Part shown: in pieces, positions 1 to 12,027 of the stretch | Layout of the letters: the number at the start of each line of letters is the position of its first letter | Position numbering within the stretch: position 1 is the first letter of the stretch | Origin: Helianthus annuus | Lineage: Eukaryota; Streptophyta; Magnoliopsida; Asterales; Asteraceae | Length of the DNA: 64,000 nucleotides | Assembly: GCF_002127325.2 (NCBI RefSeq) | Contig: NC_035448.2 | Location: forward strand, 126,206,561-126,270,560 | Direction: 5' to 3' | Notes under the pieces: model-generated | Told to the model about the DNA's origin: nothing | What the model saw: only the letters and a program-made list of their open reading frames with translations | The model's database searches: none | Translations under genes and position numbers: made by a program

Positions 1-31
1 AAAATTACAATAACTCGAAAATCAAAATAAT

Positions 32-613
32 CTAATAGTCTTCCGTAGGTGGGATTGCATCAGAGATGTACCTATTGCTTTGTTCTTCACTTTCTTCAGA
101 TTCTTCATCATCAAATTTCATTTTTGCGTATAACGCCATTAGCTCGTCTCTTCTTTGTTGCAGCCTATTCATGAATATCACTGCATCCTTGGTTTTTGGA
201 TCGTTTGAAGGCGTTAAATCACAGAGTTGTTCAATGATAGATAGCAACCCTGTCTTCAACATTTCTTCCATTGGTCTTGAATACTGCACCCCGTTTTTAT
301 AAGTTACTTCAAGTGTTCCTTCTTCCTCATGCAATATCCAACTGCTAAGTTTTGGTATTTGTGTATCTTCAATATCATCATCATCTTCATCATCTTCTGC
401 TGGAAACTTTCTCTCCAGTCTTTTTATTACAATTCTTGTTCTTTCACAGTCGTTGTCTCTTGGAACCCCAAGGGCCAGGATATCCTTCTGAACATTTTCA
501 TTCATTCCCATCATGGCTTTTATTGTTCTTACCTTAACCCTTCTCCTGTCAGTGAACTTTATGATAAATCTTTTTTCTTTCCTTTCAAACTTCCATGCAA
601 TAACCTTAGCCAT
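32..613 (-). CDS. TGE gene A, small protein of unknown function, intact
   Basis: The only unbroken gene of the TGE family here, 193 aa. I do not recognise a named domain. Visible parts: a first module from Trp7 to Met37 ending in basic RRRVKVRTIK (23-32); a middle helix-like stretch; an Asp/Glu run (73-83); a second module from Trp92 to Leu123 with VTYKNG; then a conserved EQLCDLTPSN block and a Glu/Ser-rich acidic tail. The two Trp modules align with equal spacing (Trp to hydrophobic is 9 residues in both), suggesting an internal duplication. The start is the ATG preceded by an A-rich leader, matching the ATG context of the copy C homologue (58343). A TATA box lies about 90 bp upstream. Basic N-terminus and acidic tail would fit a nuclear DNA- or chromatin-binding protein, which is inference only. 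Broken homologues lie at 58166-58343 plus 47222-47614; gene B is a paralogue. Confidence 0.6.
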   Translation of the reverse strand: MAKVIAWKFERKEKRFIIKFTDRRRVKVRTIKAMMGMNENVQKDILALGVPRDNDCERTRIVIKRLERKFPAEDDEDDDDIEDTQIPKLSSWILHEEEGTLEVTYKNGVQYSRPMEEMLKTGLLSIIEQLCDLTPSNDPKTKDAVIFMNRLQQRRDELMALYAKMKFDDEESEESEEQSNRYISDAIPPTEDY

Positions 614-697
614 TTTTTTAAAATTTTTGGCATTTTGGAGAATATGTGGCGTTTTAGTTTTTTTTTGGCGTGTTTGAGCTTGGGTTCTGATGGTCTT

Positions 698-723
698 CTT
701 TTATATTGACTTTTTTTCCCGCG
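698..723 (-). promoter_or_regulatory. Promoter of TGE gene A: TATA box and E2F-like site
   Basis: On minus, AATATAAAAG (698-707) is a TATA box about 90 bp before the gene A start. Immediately upstream is CGCGGGAAAAAAA (711-723), whose complement TTTCCCGC fits the E2F consensus TTTSSCGC. The same pairing recurs before the genes of the other TGE copies. Confidence 0.5.
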
Positions 724-1190
724 TATGTAAGGTAATTATGGCGTTTTGAAAAAGATAAATAAATTTAATATATTAAATGTTAGTAATTATGTTTTCCGTC
801 GTTTCATTTTACTGTTTTTTGCAGTTTACCATGTTTTGTTTTCAGTCTCAACTGTTTTAATGGTGTAACACGTCAAATCTTTTGACGGCTGTAATTATGG
901 CGTTTTGTTTTCCAATGGCGGTTAGATAACTATTGGACTTCTTTTGTTTTATATTCTTTGCACATTGTTTCACTCTTTTTTTTATAATATTAGTTGTTCA
1001 AATTAATTTTATTATAGTTTGGTAGTTTATTGGGGGGCTTTTTTATGGCATTATGGCGTTTTACACGTATTTGTTAATTTTGGCGTTTTATTATATTTTT
1101 CATTATAGCGTTAATATTATTTTGTTGTTTATTAACTGACATTACAAAACAAACAATAGACAAAGAAAATTAAAAAAAAAGTGAAAAAGA

Positions 1191-1368
1191 AAATTAGAAG
1201 CAATTTATGATTTTAAATATTCAGTGTCATCAGTCTCTTTTTTCTTTTGAAACTACAAGAAATGTGACAAATAAATGGCGTTTTGGGTTTGGCGTTGTTT
1301 ATTTTCTTTGTTCATGTGTTGAAGTGTCTTTGTTGATGTATGAGACATAGAGCGACCCCCTGTGGCTG
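1191..1368 (-). pseudogene. TGE gene C, 3' remnant (copy A)
   Basis: Matches the 3' half of gene C in copy C (59014-59260): shared blocks include GTGTCATCAGTCTC and GAGACATAGA on plus. No open frame survives. The remainder of the gene continues at 11446-11474 and 35508-35745 after two retrotransposon insertions. The stop and exact end cannot be fixed. Confidence 0.5.
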
Positions 1369-2443
1369 TGTGACACCTGTGTCACCGCGACCATCAAACA
1401 AATACCAAGCCGATGAAATATTGTATTTCATACTTGGGATCTTGTATAAATATGTGTATGTTTTGCACATATCAATTATTGTTCAAATTCAAACTCTACA
1501 TCGCTTTCTGGAGCATTATACGCAAACTGGTGCGTAAACGTACTCAGTTTATTGCGACAAATACTCCGGAACATCAACATACACTCAACGTACCTTAAAT
1601 AACCTTTACATAACTTAGAAATAAGTTTTGAAGGCTTTGGTATAGCAAAAACAAGTTAATTCGCTTACAGGGACTAAACTTGACAAACTGCGAAAGTATG
1701 CCAATCTGAACTATAACGAACATTCTGGAACATGTCCATAAGTTAAACATACCATAAATATCCTTTACATGGCTTAGAAATAGGCTTTGAGGGGTTTGGT
1801 ATGTTAAAATAAACTTCTGGGTCATTCAGGGACTAAAAGTGTCAAAAAGTGCACAAGTTTGCACTTTCGCGCATAACTTACGTTCTGAATACATCCGGAC
1901 ATCCAAAAATTTATGTAAGCATCCTTATATTATGCCTTAGTGTTTGGCATGAGAAAAATCCATTCGTCGCGTCATTTGGATCGTCTTTCACACTTATGCG
2001 CATTCCGTCGTAATTAAGCGAACATCGCGATCGTACGGCCAAACGAACCGACATCCGACATATTTTTGGGCATGTTTCATGTCCACAATGTTTAGGCATC
2101 ATATTAGGGCCTTAAAGATGGCTTTACAGGTCTTAGAAGGGCTGGAAATAGCTTAAACACGCAACAGGGACCAAATGTGTAAATTCTGCAAGTGGTGCAG
2201 ATCAGAGAGGGCCAGGCGGCCCGCGTGAGTTTTGCCCAAATATGAGGCGGGCCGCGTGGGGATGTCTGACAGAAAGATTTTGCATTTAATGCAGAATCTG
2301 GCCTTTCGTTCGATCAAGGGGCAATACCTTTTCACCCAATGAAGAGCCAAGGGTCAAGTTCACTGAACTTATCCACTGGACACATGTACGCACGTGATCA
2401 AGGCTCGATATTCGATAAAACGATCCTAACGGTTCCACTTTTC

Positions 2444-2452
2444 CTATAAATA
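2444..2452 (+). promoter_or_regulatory. TATA box, 5' LTR of (a)
   Basis: CTATAAATA followed by a C-run; the likely U3/R boundary is about 30 bp downstream. Same motif at 9337-9345 in the other LTR. Confidence 0.6.
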
Positions 2453-3523
2453 CCCCCCCTTTAGTGTAAAAATCACAAAATCAGATCTTGAAGCTCTAAG
2501 TTGAAACCATTGTTTCATACCTGAGCTATTTGATCTTGATTTGCACTCGGGGACCCTCCGTAAGTCTTCTTTCGCTCTTTTATTCGCTTTTCGAGTCCGA
2601 AAGTCAACGTTTTGTTGACTTTCTGCATTGACCAGCTTATGGTCGATGCGAAGTTCATGGAACTTCATAACGTGAGCGTGATCACGATGGTTATGGTCCA
2701 TAGTGACCATACCTACTGATCACCACGTTATCTAGGCTCAGTGACGAGTCGTAGTTTCGGCCAAAATGTGCATTCTTGCATATTTTGTAACCAAACTACT
2801 CGTAAGCATCAAAGCCGTTTGTTTTGATGTCAAACCTGTTTTCAAACTTAGTTAAGCATGTTCTAACATGCTTAGCTCGTCACTTTTAGTTTAGTGCTTA
2901 TATAGGGTCGTAAGGTAAGCGATCTAAACCATCGCTTATGCTTTCGAACCCGACCCATTTTGTCGGTCATTAGGACCTGACCAAACACATTAGGTGACCA
3001 TAGCTATAACCTTCCGAGGTTATACCTTGTGGTCACGATGTTAGGCTTTCCAGACGCGTTCTACGCGAACGACGCGTAAGGTGGCATAAGCTACCTAAAC
3101 GGGTCGTGATGGATCGTAAGCACTTAGGTTAAGTTTCATTTTGGTATGTAGGCTTTGTTAAACCATATTACACGAGTCTCCATACTCGTTTGGTTTTCGA
3201 ACCCGCGTACTGTCCGATCCTTCCGATTTGGTCCGGTATATTAACATAAGCTACCTATTAGGTGCCGTTGATATTCCGTGATCTTTAGCATTATCTGGTT
3301 ATTATACAAGGAACTCAAAGCAATCTCAGGTGAGTACATTGAACCCCATCTTTTACATGTTTTCGAGGAGTCAATGTGAGTACATTGAACCCCTCTTTTA
3401 CTGTTTTCCAAACTGTTTTGGGGTGAAACACATGTGCCTACTTGCTACTTTTATGCTTTCCGGTTTTCACATCATATACTACTATGTTCGATAGTACATA
3501 TATAGTACATGATTTCATTGTGT

Positions 3524-3815
3524 TTATGCTATGTATGCCCATTGTGTGCGTACTTAGTACATTGCTTTACATTTCATGCTTCGTACGCCCATTGTGTGCA
3601 TACGTAGTACATTGTTTCACATTACATTACTGTTGCATATGCTCATCCAGCATATGAACACATTACACTACATTTTGAACCGTTGTACTCTACAATACAT
3701 TTCATGCTACGTACGCCCATTGTGTGCATACGTAGTACATTGTTTCACATTGCATTTCTGTTGCATATGCTCATCCAGCATATGAACACATTATACTACA
3801 TTTTGAACCGTTGTA
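3524..3815 (+). repeat. Imperfect tandem repeat, period about 128 bp
   Basis: Units start at CATGCT 3575 and 3703, with a shortened unit before them. Each contains ACGCCCATTGTGTGCATACG, the palindrome GCATATGCTCATCCAGCATATG (split by a short loop) and ACATTTTGAACCGTTGTA. Copied at about 10421-10712 in the 3' LTR. Confidence 0.8.
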
Positions 3816-4555
3816 ACCATTTGACTATACATAAACATTTCTACCGTTGTTAAACATTTCATGTTGATGGTTTGGTTTGAGTAAGTGATTTAAGTAACGA
3901 GGCATGTGTAATATGATACAAGCATGGTGGATACGCCGCTGGTACTTCCTATATATAAGTGTTTGTATGGTATTACATATCGTAGCGTTATTTGAATCAT
4001 TTCAATTTGAGACATAGAACATGTTATACAAATAACACGCTCTTCACAAGACATTGATTTACAAACAACAAATCTTATACAAACTCTTTTTACATGGTTA
4101 TTCAGTTAACCATGCATTGTTCTCTTATTTATACATATCATTTGATCTTACCGTTTTTCAAATGATTTACAAGACAAAGCAAAATACGAGGTTCATGACT
4201 AAACATTTTCTCAAACTTAAGTCATGAATTCCGTTTTCACAAAACCAGTGTATCTCACAGGCATTTTTATGCTGACGTACCTATTTTCACATGTGTTTTC
4301 AGGAGATGATGCATAGGACTTATCAAGACATACTTAGGCGGACATGTGCCTTAGTGACTTAAAACAAGACAAGAACTAGTTAATCTATGTTATGTACTCT
4401 TTGGTTCTAGATTAAACAATGTAAACTTTCATGTTTGATTAATAAAACGAAACTACATTTACCATGGATTTGAAACAATTGATTCTGTTACAACACTCCC
4501 CGACATTTCCGCCACGTTTTGTATGTTCCACGTGGTCGGGGTGTGACAGAAAAGA

Positions 4556-4569
4556 TGGTATCAGAGCCA
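4556..4569 (+). other. Primer binding site of (a), initiator tRNA-Met
   Basis: TGGTATCAGAGCCA lies 7 bp after the 5' LTR. It is the standard plant PBS complementary to the 3' end of initiator tRNA-Met. Confidence 0.9.
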
Positions 4570-5182
4570 ATGGTTATAGGGAATTAGGTTATTAGTAATG
4601 CTTTGACCTAGTCTATAACCTTCCTAGGAACCTAACGCGAGTTTACTTGCGTTTAGTCACAAAACAATACCGTCACCTACCCTTAGGCGACGACCACAAC
4701 AAGAACATAAATTTCAAAACCGCCTTGAAAGCTAATCATCTGTTCTAGGATGATTGATTACTAGGTTTTGAACCCTCTATTGTAAGGTTTTGAACCCTTT
4801 GTTATAAGGTTTTGAACCCCTTTGAATTTTCAAAACTCCTGTCAAAGTTTTGGGTCCTAAATAGTGTGAACACGTGCGAACTGGAAGGGTGAATGCCTGT
4901 ACCCTGGGTTTTCTGTCTAAGGTTAGAGTGTTCGTACAAATCCGCATAATCGGACCAGTCACTCTTACCTGGGAACTCTTGGGGTGAGTGTCCACTTATA
5001 GGCGAGCATGTCTTCGCGATACACTATGAGGATCTATTTGCTTTGATTCAGCCCTGGTGTTGTTTGTTTGCTTCATGATTCAAACAAGTGACCATCAACC
5101 GTGATTATGGTCAGTGATTGTAACATCCTATTCTTACCCAATACCATTTTATTTGTTTCCTTTCATGTTTTCCTCTTTTAGA
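4570..5182 (+). other. 5' untranslated leader of element (a)
   Basis: About 600 bp between PBS and gag. It holds a short tandem phrase around AAGGTTTTGAACCC (4764-4820). I see no gene. Confidence 0.5.
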
Positions 5183-6289
5183 ATGCCTCCTCGACGCGAA
5201 CACCAGATAGCAACTGCCGAGCTGGCAGAAATTATTGCGCAGCAGATGGCTGCTCAATTCCCAAATCTCTTTGCTCAATGGAACCAAGCCAACAACAACA
5301 ACAATGGTACATGCAATTTCAAGAACTTTAACTCGGCTAAACCACTCAAGTTTAGTGGTTCTGAGGGAGCAACGGGGCTTCTCCAATGGTTCGAGAGCAT
5401 CGAGAATACCTTTCGCCACGTGTAGTGTCCGGAAAATCGCAAGGTCGAGTTTTCTTCAAGTGTGTTTCAGAAGAGGGCTCTTACATGGTGGAACGGGGTA
5501 ATGAGAGACCGTGGTGCAGATGTTGCTCTAGCACAAACATGGGCTGAACTGAGAGCTCTTATGATGAGAGAGTTTTGTCCTCGTCATGAACAACGAGCGT
5601 TGGAGAAGGAGTTTGATGATTTGAAACAAGATAGTGGCGAACACAGGGCATATACTGATAGGTTTGAGGAGTTGAGTCTACTTTGCCCGACTATGGTCGC
5701 CCCACTCGACAAGGCTATCGAAAGGTACATCGACGGCCTGCCTGACTCGGTACAAGACATTGTCACTGGTAGCAACCCTACCACACTCCGTCAGGCCATT
5801 GAGCTATCTGCAACCTTGACTGAATCGCAGATCAGAAAGCATAAACTTTTTCGAAAAGGTGACAAGAAATCGGTCGGGGAATCGAACCCAATCGAGGAAT
5901 CAAAGACCATGGATGAACAGACTGAATCTCCTAAGAAGTCAAGGAAGCGAAAGGCTTCTCAGAACTTCGCCGTGGTCGCTCACAATGGTCAAGCCGTCCC
6001 CAACCAACCAGCTCAACCCCCTGCTAGAAAACCATACAATGGAACTGCACCCTTGTGCCACCAATGTAGCCTCCATCATCACGCTAATGTACAGTGCCGC
6101 AAATGCCAAACTTGTGGACTCATAGGCCATACAACAAGAATCTGCCCAGCTGCAGCTACACCAAACCAAGCTGACAACAATCCCGCTCAAGGTCGTTTCC
6201 TACCAGGTTCTTGTTTCAACTGTGGCGAGATGGGTCATTTCCGAAGAAATTGCCCAAAGCTTGCTAATGCAAATCCAGCACAAGGATGA
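5183..6289 (+). pseudogene. gag: Gag of element (a), one internal stop
   Basis: Structural Gag of a Tekay/Del-type chromovirus. It forms the cytoplasmic particle in which reverse transcription takes place. The start is ATG 5183 (MPPRREHQ), typical of the lineage. One frame runs 369 codons, broken only by TAG at 5423-5425 (codon 81), where relatives have a sense codon between the EGATGLLQWFESIENTF and CPENRKVEF blocks. The retrotransposon Gag core spans about residues 45-220, including ALTWWN and EFCPRHEQ. Two CCHC zinc knuckles (C-x2-C-x4-H-x4-C) lie near 306 and 343, preceded by further Cys/His pairs. Nothing enzymatic follows. The stop may be a recent loss, may be suppressed, or Gag may be supplied by a relative. 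Confidence 0.88.
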
Positions 6290-7370
6290 TCACCCGACTG
6301 ACTAGAAGACAACATCGTTTAGAAATAATCATGTCTTATGTATTAAGTTTCTTTTGTTGTCAAGATCCAAGGAACAGTTGATATCGTTGTTTATAAATAA
6401 ATCTTTCATTTACATTGCAATGTATTTCTATGGTTGCATGTATAAACGACATATCCCTTGCAATACCGACAATCAAGGAACCGTATTCCTTGAAGAACAA
6501 ACTACCCCCAAAATTCTCCCATTCTATAATCGCTTGCGTCTTCCACGGAATTCCTAAGTACCCGTTTATTCTAAGGAAACGAAGTACAAGGCGCAGGTTA
6601 CAACACAAGACGAATACCCAAGGTACCACTATAAATCCTTAATAGGGTACCTAGGAATTTCCCGTAAGTCTTTAATTGTTGTATACCTTCATTCGAATGT
6701 GGTGATTCCTTGTAATCAAAAATCGAATTTTGGGAGATCTTTCTATCTTCTCAGATAGATTCCAGTGAACCTTGAGATCCGTCGACAGGTTTCCATATCC
6801 GTATTCAATCGATAACAAGTTAATAACAAATTATGATCAAATTAAACAATTATGTGACCATGTGCTTATGTGTTTCCTTATGTATTATTGTGTGATCCAA
6901 ATTATGTTATCCAAATCTTCGTAGAATCTTACATATCCGTGTACAAGAGATTCATAGTAGGATGCCCAAAGGTATTACTTAAAATCCTCAATCGACTTCT
7001 ATGTTATAGTTAAGTCCCTCGGATTATAAAGTACTACTTCATAATTAGACCCCTTGAGTGGTCTAGCTAAACAGATTCATCCAAAAATCTGGTTAGGGAT
7101 ATCATGTGATGATATAGCTGAAAGGACTCCTTGGTGGCCTAACCAAGAGGATCCCCTGTCGATCTAATTAAAAGGAACCGATGGAAGTCTAGTCACCCTC
7201 GTCACAAGTTTGATATCCTTCCCCAAAACATTACAAAACAAACTGTGCGGACTGTGCAAGGGATTACGTAATTATGGATGCATACATAATTATGGAAATT
7301 TAGTGCACAGAAATCACAGCAAGTTCTGTCATGTGTCTAGAGATAACCCTATTCATTTCCAATTCTGATG
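6290..7370 (+). other. Non-coding internal region of element (a)
   Basis: About 1.1 kb where pol would be in a full chromovirus. I recognise no pol fragment and no long frame. Confidence 0.5.
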
Positions 7371-8160
7371 AAGCATCCGTTGAGGAAAAATGAACTAGCT
7401 ATTCATTTTTCGCTTCTGAAGAATATCCGTTGAGGAAATGAATATCCGTTTATCCTTCATTTCCAAATCTGAAGAATACCCGTCGAGGAAAATGACCCCG
7501 TTTGTTCATTTTCGTTCTGAAGATTTATCCGTTGAGGAAATGAATATCCGTTTATCCTTCATTTCCAAATCTGAAGAATACCCGTTGAAGATGACCCCGT
7601 TTGTTCATTTTCGTTTCTGAAGATTATCCGTTGAGGAAATGAATATCCGTTGTGTAATACTTCATTTCCAACTCTGAGGAAGCAACCGTTGAAGATGACC
7701 CCGTTTGTTCATTTTCGTTTCTGAAGATTATCCGTTGAGGAAATGAATATCCGTTGTGTAATCCTTCATTTCCAACTCTGAGGAAGCAACCGTTGAAGAT
7801 GACCCTGTTTGTTCATTTTCGTTTCTGAAGATTATCCGTTGAGGAAATGAATATCCGTTGTGTAATACTTCATTTCCAACTCTGAGGAAGCAACCGTTGA
7901 AGATGACCCCGTTTGTTCATTTTCGTTTCTGAAGATTATCCGTTGAGGAAATGAATATCCGTTGTGTAATACTTCATTTCCAACTCTGAGGAAGCAACCG
8001 TTGAAGATGACCCCGTTTGTTCATTTTCGTTTCTGAAGATTTTCCGTTGAGGAAATGAATATCCGTTGTGTAATCCTTCATTTCCAATTCTGATGAAGCA
8101 ACCATTGAAAATGACCCGTCTGTTCATTTTCGTTTCGGAAGAATGACCGTTAAGGAAATG
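7371..8160 (+). repeat. 104 bp tandem array in element (a)
   Basis: The phrase TTGAGGAAATGAATATCC starts at 7631, 7735, 7839, 7943 and 8047, an exact 104 bp period. Shorter degenerate units extend left to about 7371. Each unit alternates CCGTTGAGGAAATG with ACCCCGTTTGTTCATTTTCG. It lies just before the PPT. Confidence 0.9.
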
Positions 8161-8244
8161 ACAAGATATTGCCTTACATATCATTGGTGGTTATTTGGCA
8201 AATTCACAAATAGACTCCTACGAATAAATTTCGGGACGAAATTT

Positions 8245-8261
8245 CCTAAAGTAGGGGAGAC
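8245..8261 (+). other. Polypurine tract of (a)
   Basis: CCTAAAGTAGGGGAGAC abuts the 3' LTR, the expected plus-strand primer position. Confidence 0.85.
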
Positions 8262-11200
8262 TGTGACACCTGTGTCACCGCGACCATCAAACAAATACCA
8301 AGCCGATGAAATATTGTATTTCATACTTGGGATCTTGTATAAATATGTGTATGTTTTGCACATATTAATTATTGTTCAAATTCAAACTCTACATCGCTTT
8401 CTGGAGCATTATACGCAAACTGGTGCGTAAACGTACTCAGTTTATTGCGACAAATACTCCGGAACATCAACATACACTCAACGTACCTTAAATAACCTTT
8501 ACATAACTTAGAAATAAGTTTTGAAGGCTTTGGTATAGCAAAAACAAGTTAATTCGCTTACAGGGACTAAACTTGACAAACTGCGAAAGTATGCCAATCT
8601 GAACTATAACGAACATTCTGGAACATGTCCATAAGTTAAACATACCATAAATATCCTTTACATGGCTTAGAAATAGGCTTTGAGGGGTTTGGTATGTTAA
8701 AATAAACTTCTGGGTCATTCAGGGACTAAAAGTGTCAAAAAGTGCACAAGTTTGCACTTTCGCGCATAACTTACGTTCTGAATACATCCGGACATCCAAA
8801 AATTTATGTAAGCATCCTTATATTATGCCTTAGTGTTTGGCATGAGAAAAATCCATTCGTCGCGTCATTTGGATCGTCTTTCACACTTATGCGCATTCCG
8901 TCGTAATTAAGCGAACATCGCGATCGTACGGCCAAACGAACCGACATCCGACATATTTTTGGGCATGTTTCATGTCCACAATGTTTAGGCATCATTTTAG
9001 GGCCTTAAAGATGGCTTTACAGGTCTTAGAAGGGCTGGAAATAGCTTAAACACGCAACAGGGACCAAATGTGTAAATTCTGCAAGTGGTGCAGATCAAAG
9101 AGGGCCAGGCGGCCCGCGTGAGTTTTGCCCAAATATGAGGCGGGCCGCGTGGGGATGTCTGACAGAAAGATTTTTCATTTAATGCAGAATCTGGCCTTTC
9201 GTTCGATCAAGGGGCAATACCTTTTCACCCAATGAAGAGCCAAGGGTCAAGTTCACTGAACTTATCCACTGGACACATGTACGCACGTGATCAAGGCTCG
9301 ATATTCGATAAAACGATCCTAACGGTTCCACTTTTCCTATAAATACCCCCCCCCCCTTTAGTGTAAAAATCACAAAATCAGATCTTGAAGCTCTAAGTTG
9401 AAACCATTGTTTCATACCTGAGCTATTTGGTCTTGATTTGCACTCGGGGACCCTCCGTAAGTCTTCTTTCGCTCTTTTATTCGCTTTTCGAGTCCGAAAG
9501 TCAACGTTTTGTTGACTTTCTGCATTGACCAGCTTATGGTCGATGCGAAGTTCATGGAACTTCATAACGTGAGCGTGATCACGATGGTTATGGTCCATAG
9601 TGACCATACCTACTGATCACCACGTTATCTAGGCTCAGTGACGAGTCGTAGTTTCGGCCAAAATGTGCATTCTTGCATATTTTGTAACCAAACTACTCGT
9701 AAGCATCAAAGCCGTTTGTTTTGATGTCAAACCTGTTTTCAAACTTAGTTAAGCATGTTCTAACATGCTTAGCTCGTCACTTTTAGTTTAGTGCTTATAT
9801 AGGGTCGTAAGGTAAGCGATCTAAACCATCGCTTATGCTTTCGAACCCGACCCATTTTGTCGGTCATTAGGACCTGACCAAACACATTAGGTGACCATAG
9901 CTATAACCTTCCGAGGTTATACCTTGTGGTCACGATGTTAGGCTTTCCAGACGCGTTCTACGCGAACGACGCGTAAGGTGGCATAAGCTACCTAAACGGG
10001 TCGTGATGGATCGTAAGCACTTAGGTTAAGTTTCATTTTGGTATGTAGGCTTTGTTAAACCATATTACACGAGTCTCCATACTCGTTTGGTTTTCGAACC
10101 CGCGTACTGTCCGATCCTTCCGATTTGGTCCGGTATATTAACATAAGCTACCTATTAGGTGCCGTTGATATTCCGTGATCTTTAGCATTATCTGGTTATT
10201 ATACAAGGAACTCAAAGCAATCTCAGGTGAGTACATTGAACCCCATCTTTTACATGTTTTCGAGGAGTCAATGTGAGTACATTGAACCCCTCTTTTACTG
10301 TTTTCCAAACTGTTTTGGGGTGAAACACATGTGCCTACTTGCTACTTTTATGCTTTCCGGTTTTCACATCATATACTACTATGTTCGATAGTACATATAT
10401 AGTACATGATTTCATTGTGTTTATGCTATGTATGCCCATTGTGTGCGTACTTAGTACATTGCTTTACATTTCATGCTTCGTACGCCCATTGTGTGCATAC
10501 GTAGTACATTGTTTCACATTACATTACTGTTGCATATGCTCATCCAGCATATGAACACATTACACTACATTTTGAACCGTTGTACTCTACAATACATTTC
10601 ATGCTACGTACGCCCATTGTGTGCATACGTAGTACATTGTTTCACATTGCATTTCTGTTGCATATGCTCATCCAGCATATGAACACATTATACTACATTT
10701 TGAACCGTTGTAACCATTTGACTATACATAAACATTTCTACCGTTGTTAAACATTTCATGTTGATGGTTTGGTTTGAGTAAGTGATTTAAGTAACGAGGC
10801 ATGTGTAATATGATACAAGCATGGTGGATACGCCGCTGGTACTTCCTATATATAAGTGTTTGCATGGTATTACATATCGTAGCGTTATTTGAATCATTTC
10901 AATTTGAGACATAGAACATGTTATACAAATAACACGCTCTTCACAAGACATTGATTTACAAACAACAAATCTTATACAAACTCTTTTTACATGGTTATTC
11001 AGTTAACCATGCATTGTTCTCTTATGTATACATATCATTTGATCTTACCGTTTTTCAAATGATTTACAAGACAAAGCAAAATACGAGGTTCATGACTAAA
11101 CATTTTCTCAAACTTAAGTCATGAATTCCGTTTTCACAAAACCAGTGTATCTCACAGGCATTTTTATGCTGACGTACCTATTTTCACATGTGTTTTCAGG

Positions 11201-11445
11201 AGATGATGCATAGGACTTATCAAGACATACTTAGGCGGACATGTGCCTTAGTGACTTAAAACAAGACAAGAACTAGTTAATCTATGTTATGTACTCTTTG
11301 GTTCTAGATTAAACAATGTAAACTTTCATGTTTGATTAATAAAACGAAACTACATTTACCATGGATTTGAAACAATTGATTCTGTTACAACACTCCCCGA
11401 CATTTCCGCCACGTTTTGTATGTTCCACGTGGTCGGGGTGTGACA
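8262..11445 (+). repeat. 3' LTR of element (a)
   Basis: 3184 bp, nearly identical to 1369-4548, followed by GGCTG (11446-11450). The C-run after the TATA box (9337-9345) is longer here. Confidence 0.93.
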
Positions 11446-11474
11446 GGCTGGATGCTATCTGCCACTGGTATAGG
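11446..11474 (-). mobile_element. TGE copy A, segment 2 (29 bp of gene C)
   Basis: This remnant of gene C separates retrotransposons (a) and (b). It starts with the GGCTG duplication of (a) and ends with ATAGG (11470-11474), the duplication of (b). GGATGCTAT matches copy C at about 59261. Confidence 0.75.
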
Positions 11475-12027
11475 TGTAACACCCCGTGTTTTCGAATGTC
11501 AAAGTCAAAGTCCAAGTCAACTTTGACTTCTTTGACTGTTAATGTTTCTTTTTGCCTTTTGTATTATGTGGAGTAAGTGTTGTCTAAATGAAATGACCGA
11601 ATGTTTAATCAATGCGACCGATTTACGACTGTGAATAGTAGGAAGTAACAATGCGATAAAGTTAATCAATCAATAATCAAGTAATCAAATCAATCATCGA
11701 ACTCGAACCTCGAATTATGCGAATTTTGGTATTGCTATATGTGTGTGTGTGTGCCTTATGTGTTACTTGTGCATGTTTACTTTATGTTTGTGTGGTATTC
11801 AATCGAATCAATCGGAACTCGAATCGAAACTCGAAAAGCAATCAAACTCAATCAAAACCGACATCGAAACGTGACTTATAGATGATTGTATGTTAGATAT
11901 AGTAGTTGGGACTGAAGGTAATTTGACTAGGAACTCTATCTTATTCGTAACATCGTCCATCGAAATCGAAACATCGAAAATCGTCGCGAAACACTCAAGA
12001 AGGTGTTCCTGATCGAACAGGAATCAC

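Larger units (their letters stand above)
1..1368 (-). mobile_element. Tri-gene element (TGE) copy A, segment 1
   Basis: Left part of a TGE copy whose outer end lies before the window. It holds gene A, its promoter and the 3' remnant of gene C, all on minus. The plus strand repeats GGCGTTTT at about 649, 739, 899, 1052, 1081 and 1275, the complement of the AAAACGCC seen on the coding strand of every copy. The stretch 731-1190 has no gene, only these motifs and AT-rich DNA. It ends at GGCTG (1364-1368), the target-site duplication of retrotransposon (a). Homology to copy C (58166-59600) shows that 1-1368, 11446-11474 and 35508-36203 were once continuous. Confidence 0.75.
1369..4548 (+). repeat. 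5' LTR of element (a)
   Basis: 3180 bp, TG...CA ends, nearly identical to 8262-11445. Two GC palindromes (GGCGGCCCGCGTG at 2215 and GGCGGGCCGCGTG at 2246) lie upstream of the TATA box at 2444. A GTAAGT after the presumed transcription start (about 2561) could be a splice donor. Confidence 0.93.
1369..11445 (+). mobile_element. LTR retrotransposon (a): gag-only chromovirus derivative
   Basis: Complete non-autonomous Ty3/Gypsy element with LTRs of 3180 and 3184 bp running TGTGACACC...GGTGTGACA. The 5 bp target duplication GGCTG flanks it (1364-1368 and 11446-11450). Inside are an initiator-Met PBS, a gag gene with one stop, about 1 kb of non-coding DNA, a 104 bp tandem array and a PPT. There is no protease, RT, RNase H or integrase, so it must borrow enzymes; the layout is that of TR-GAG or LARD-like derivatives. 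By eye the LTRs differ by about eight substitutions and one C-run length change, which implies a recent insertion. Confidence 0.92.

Noticed and set aside
7371..8160. CRISPR-like array
   Set aside because: Units are contiguous and near identical with no unique spacers, inside a plant retrotransposon.
7438..8184. Short frames through the 104 bp array
   Set aside because: 104 is not a multiple of three, so no repeated protein is encoded; frames are by-products.
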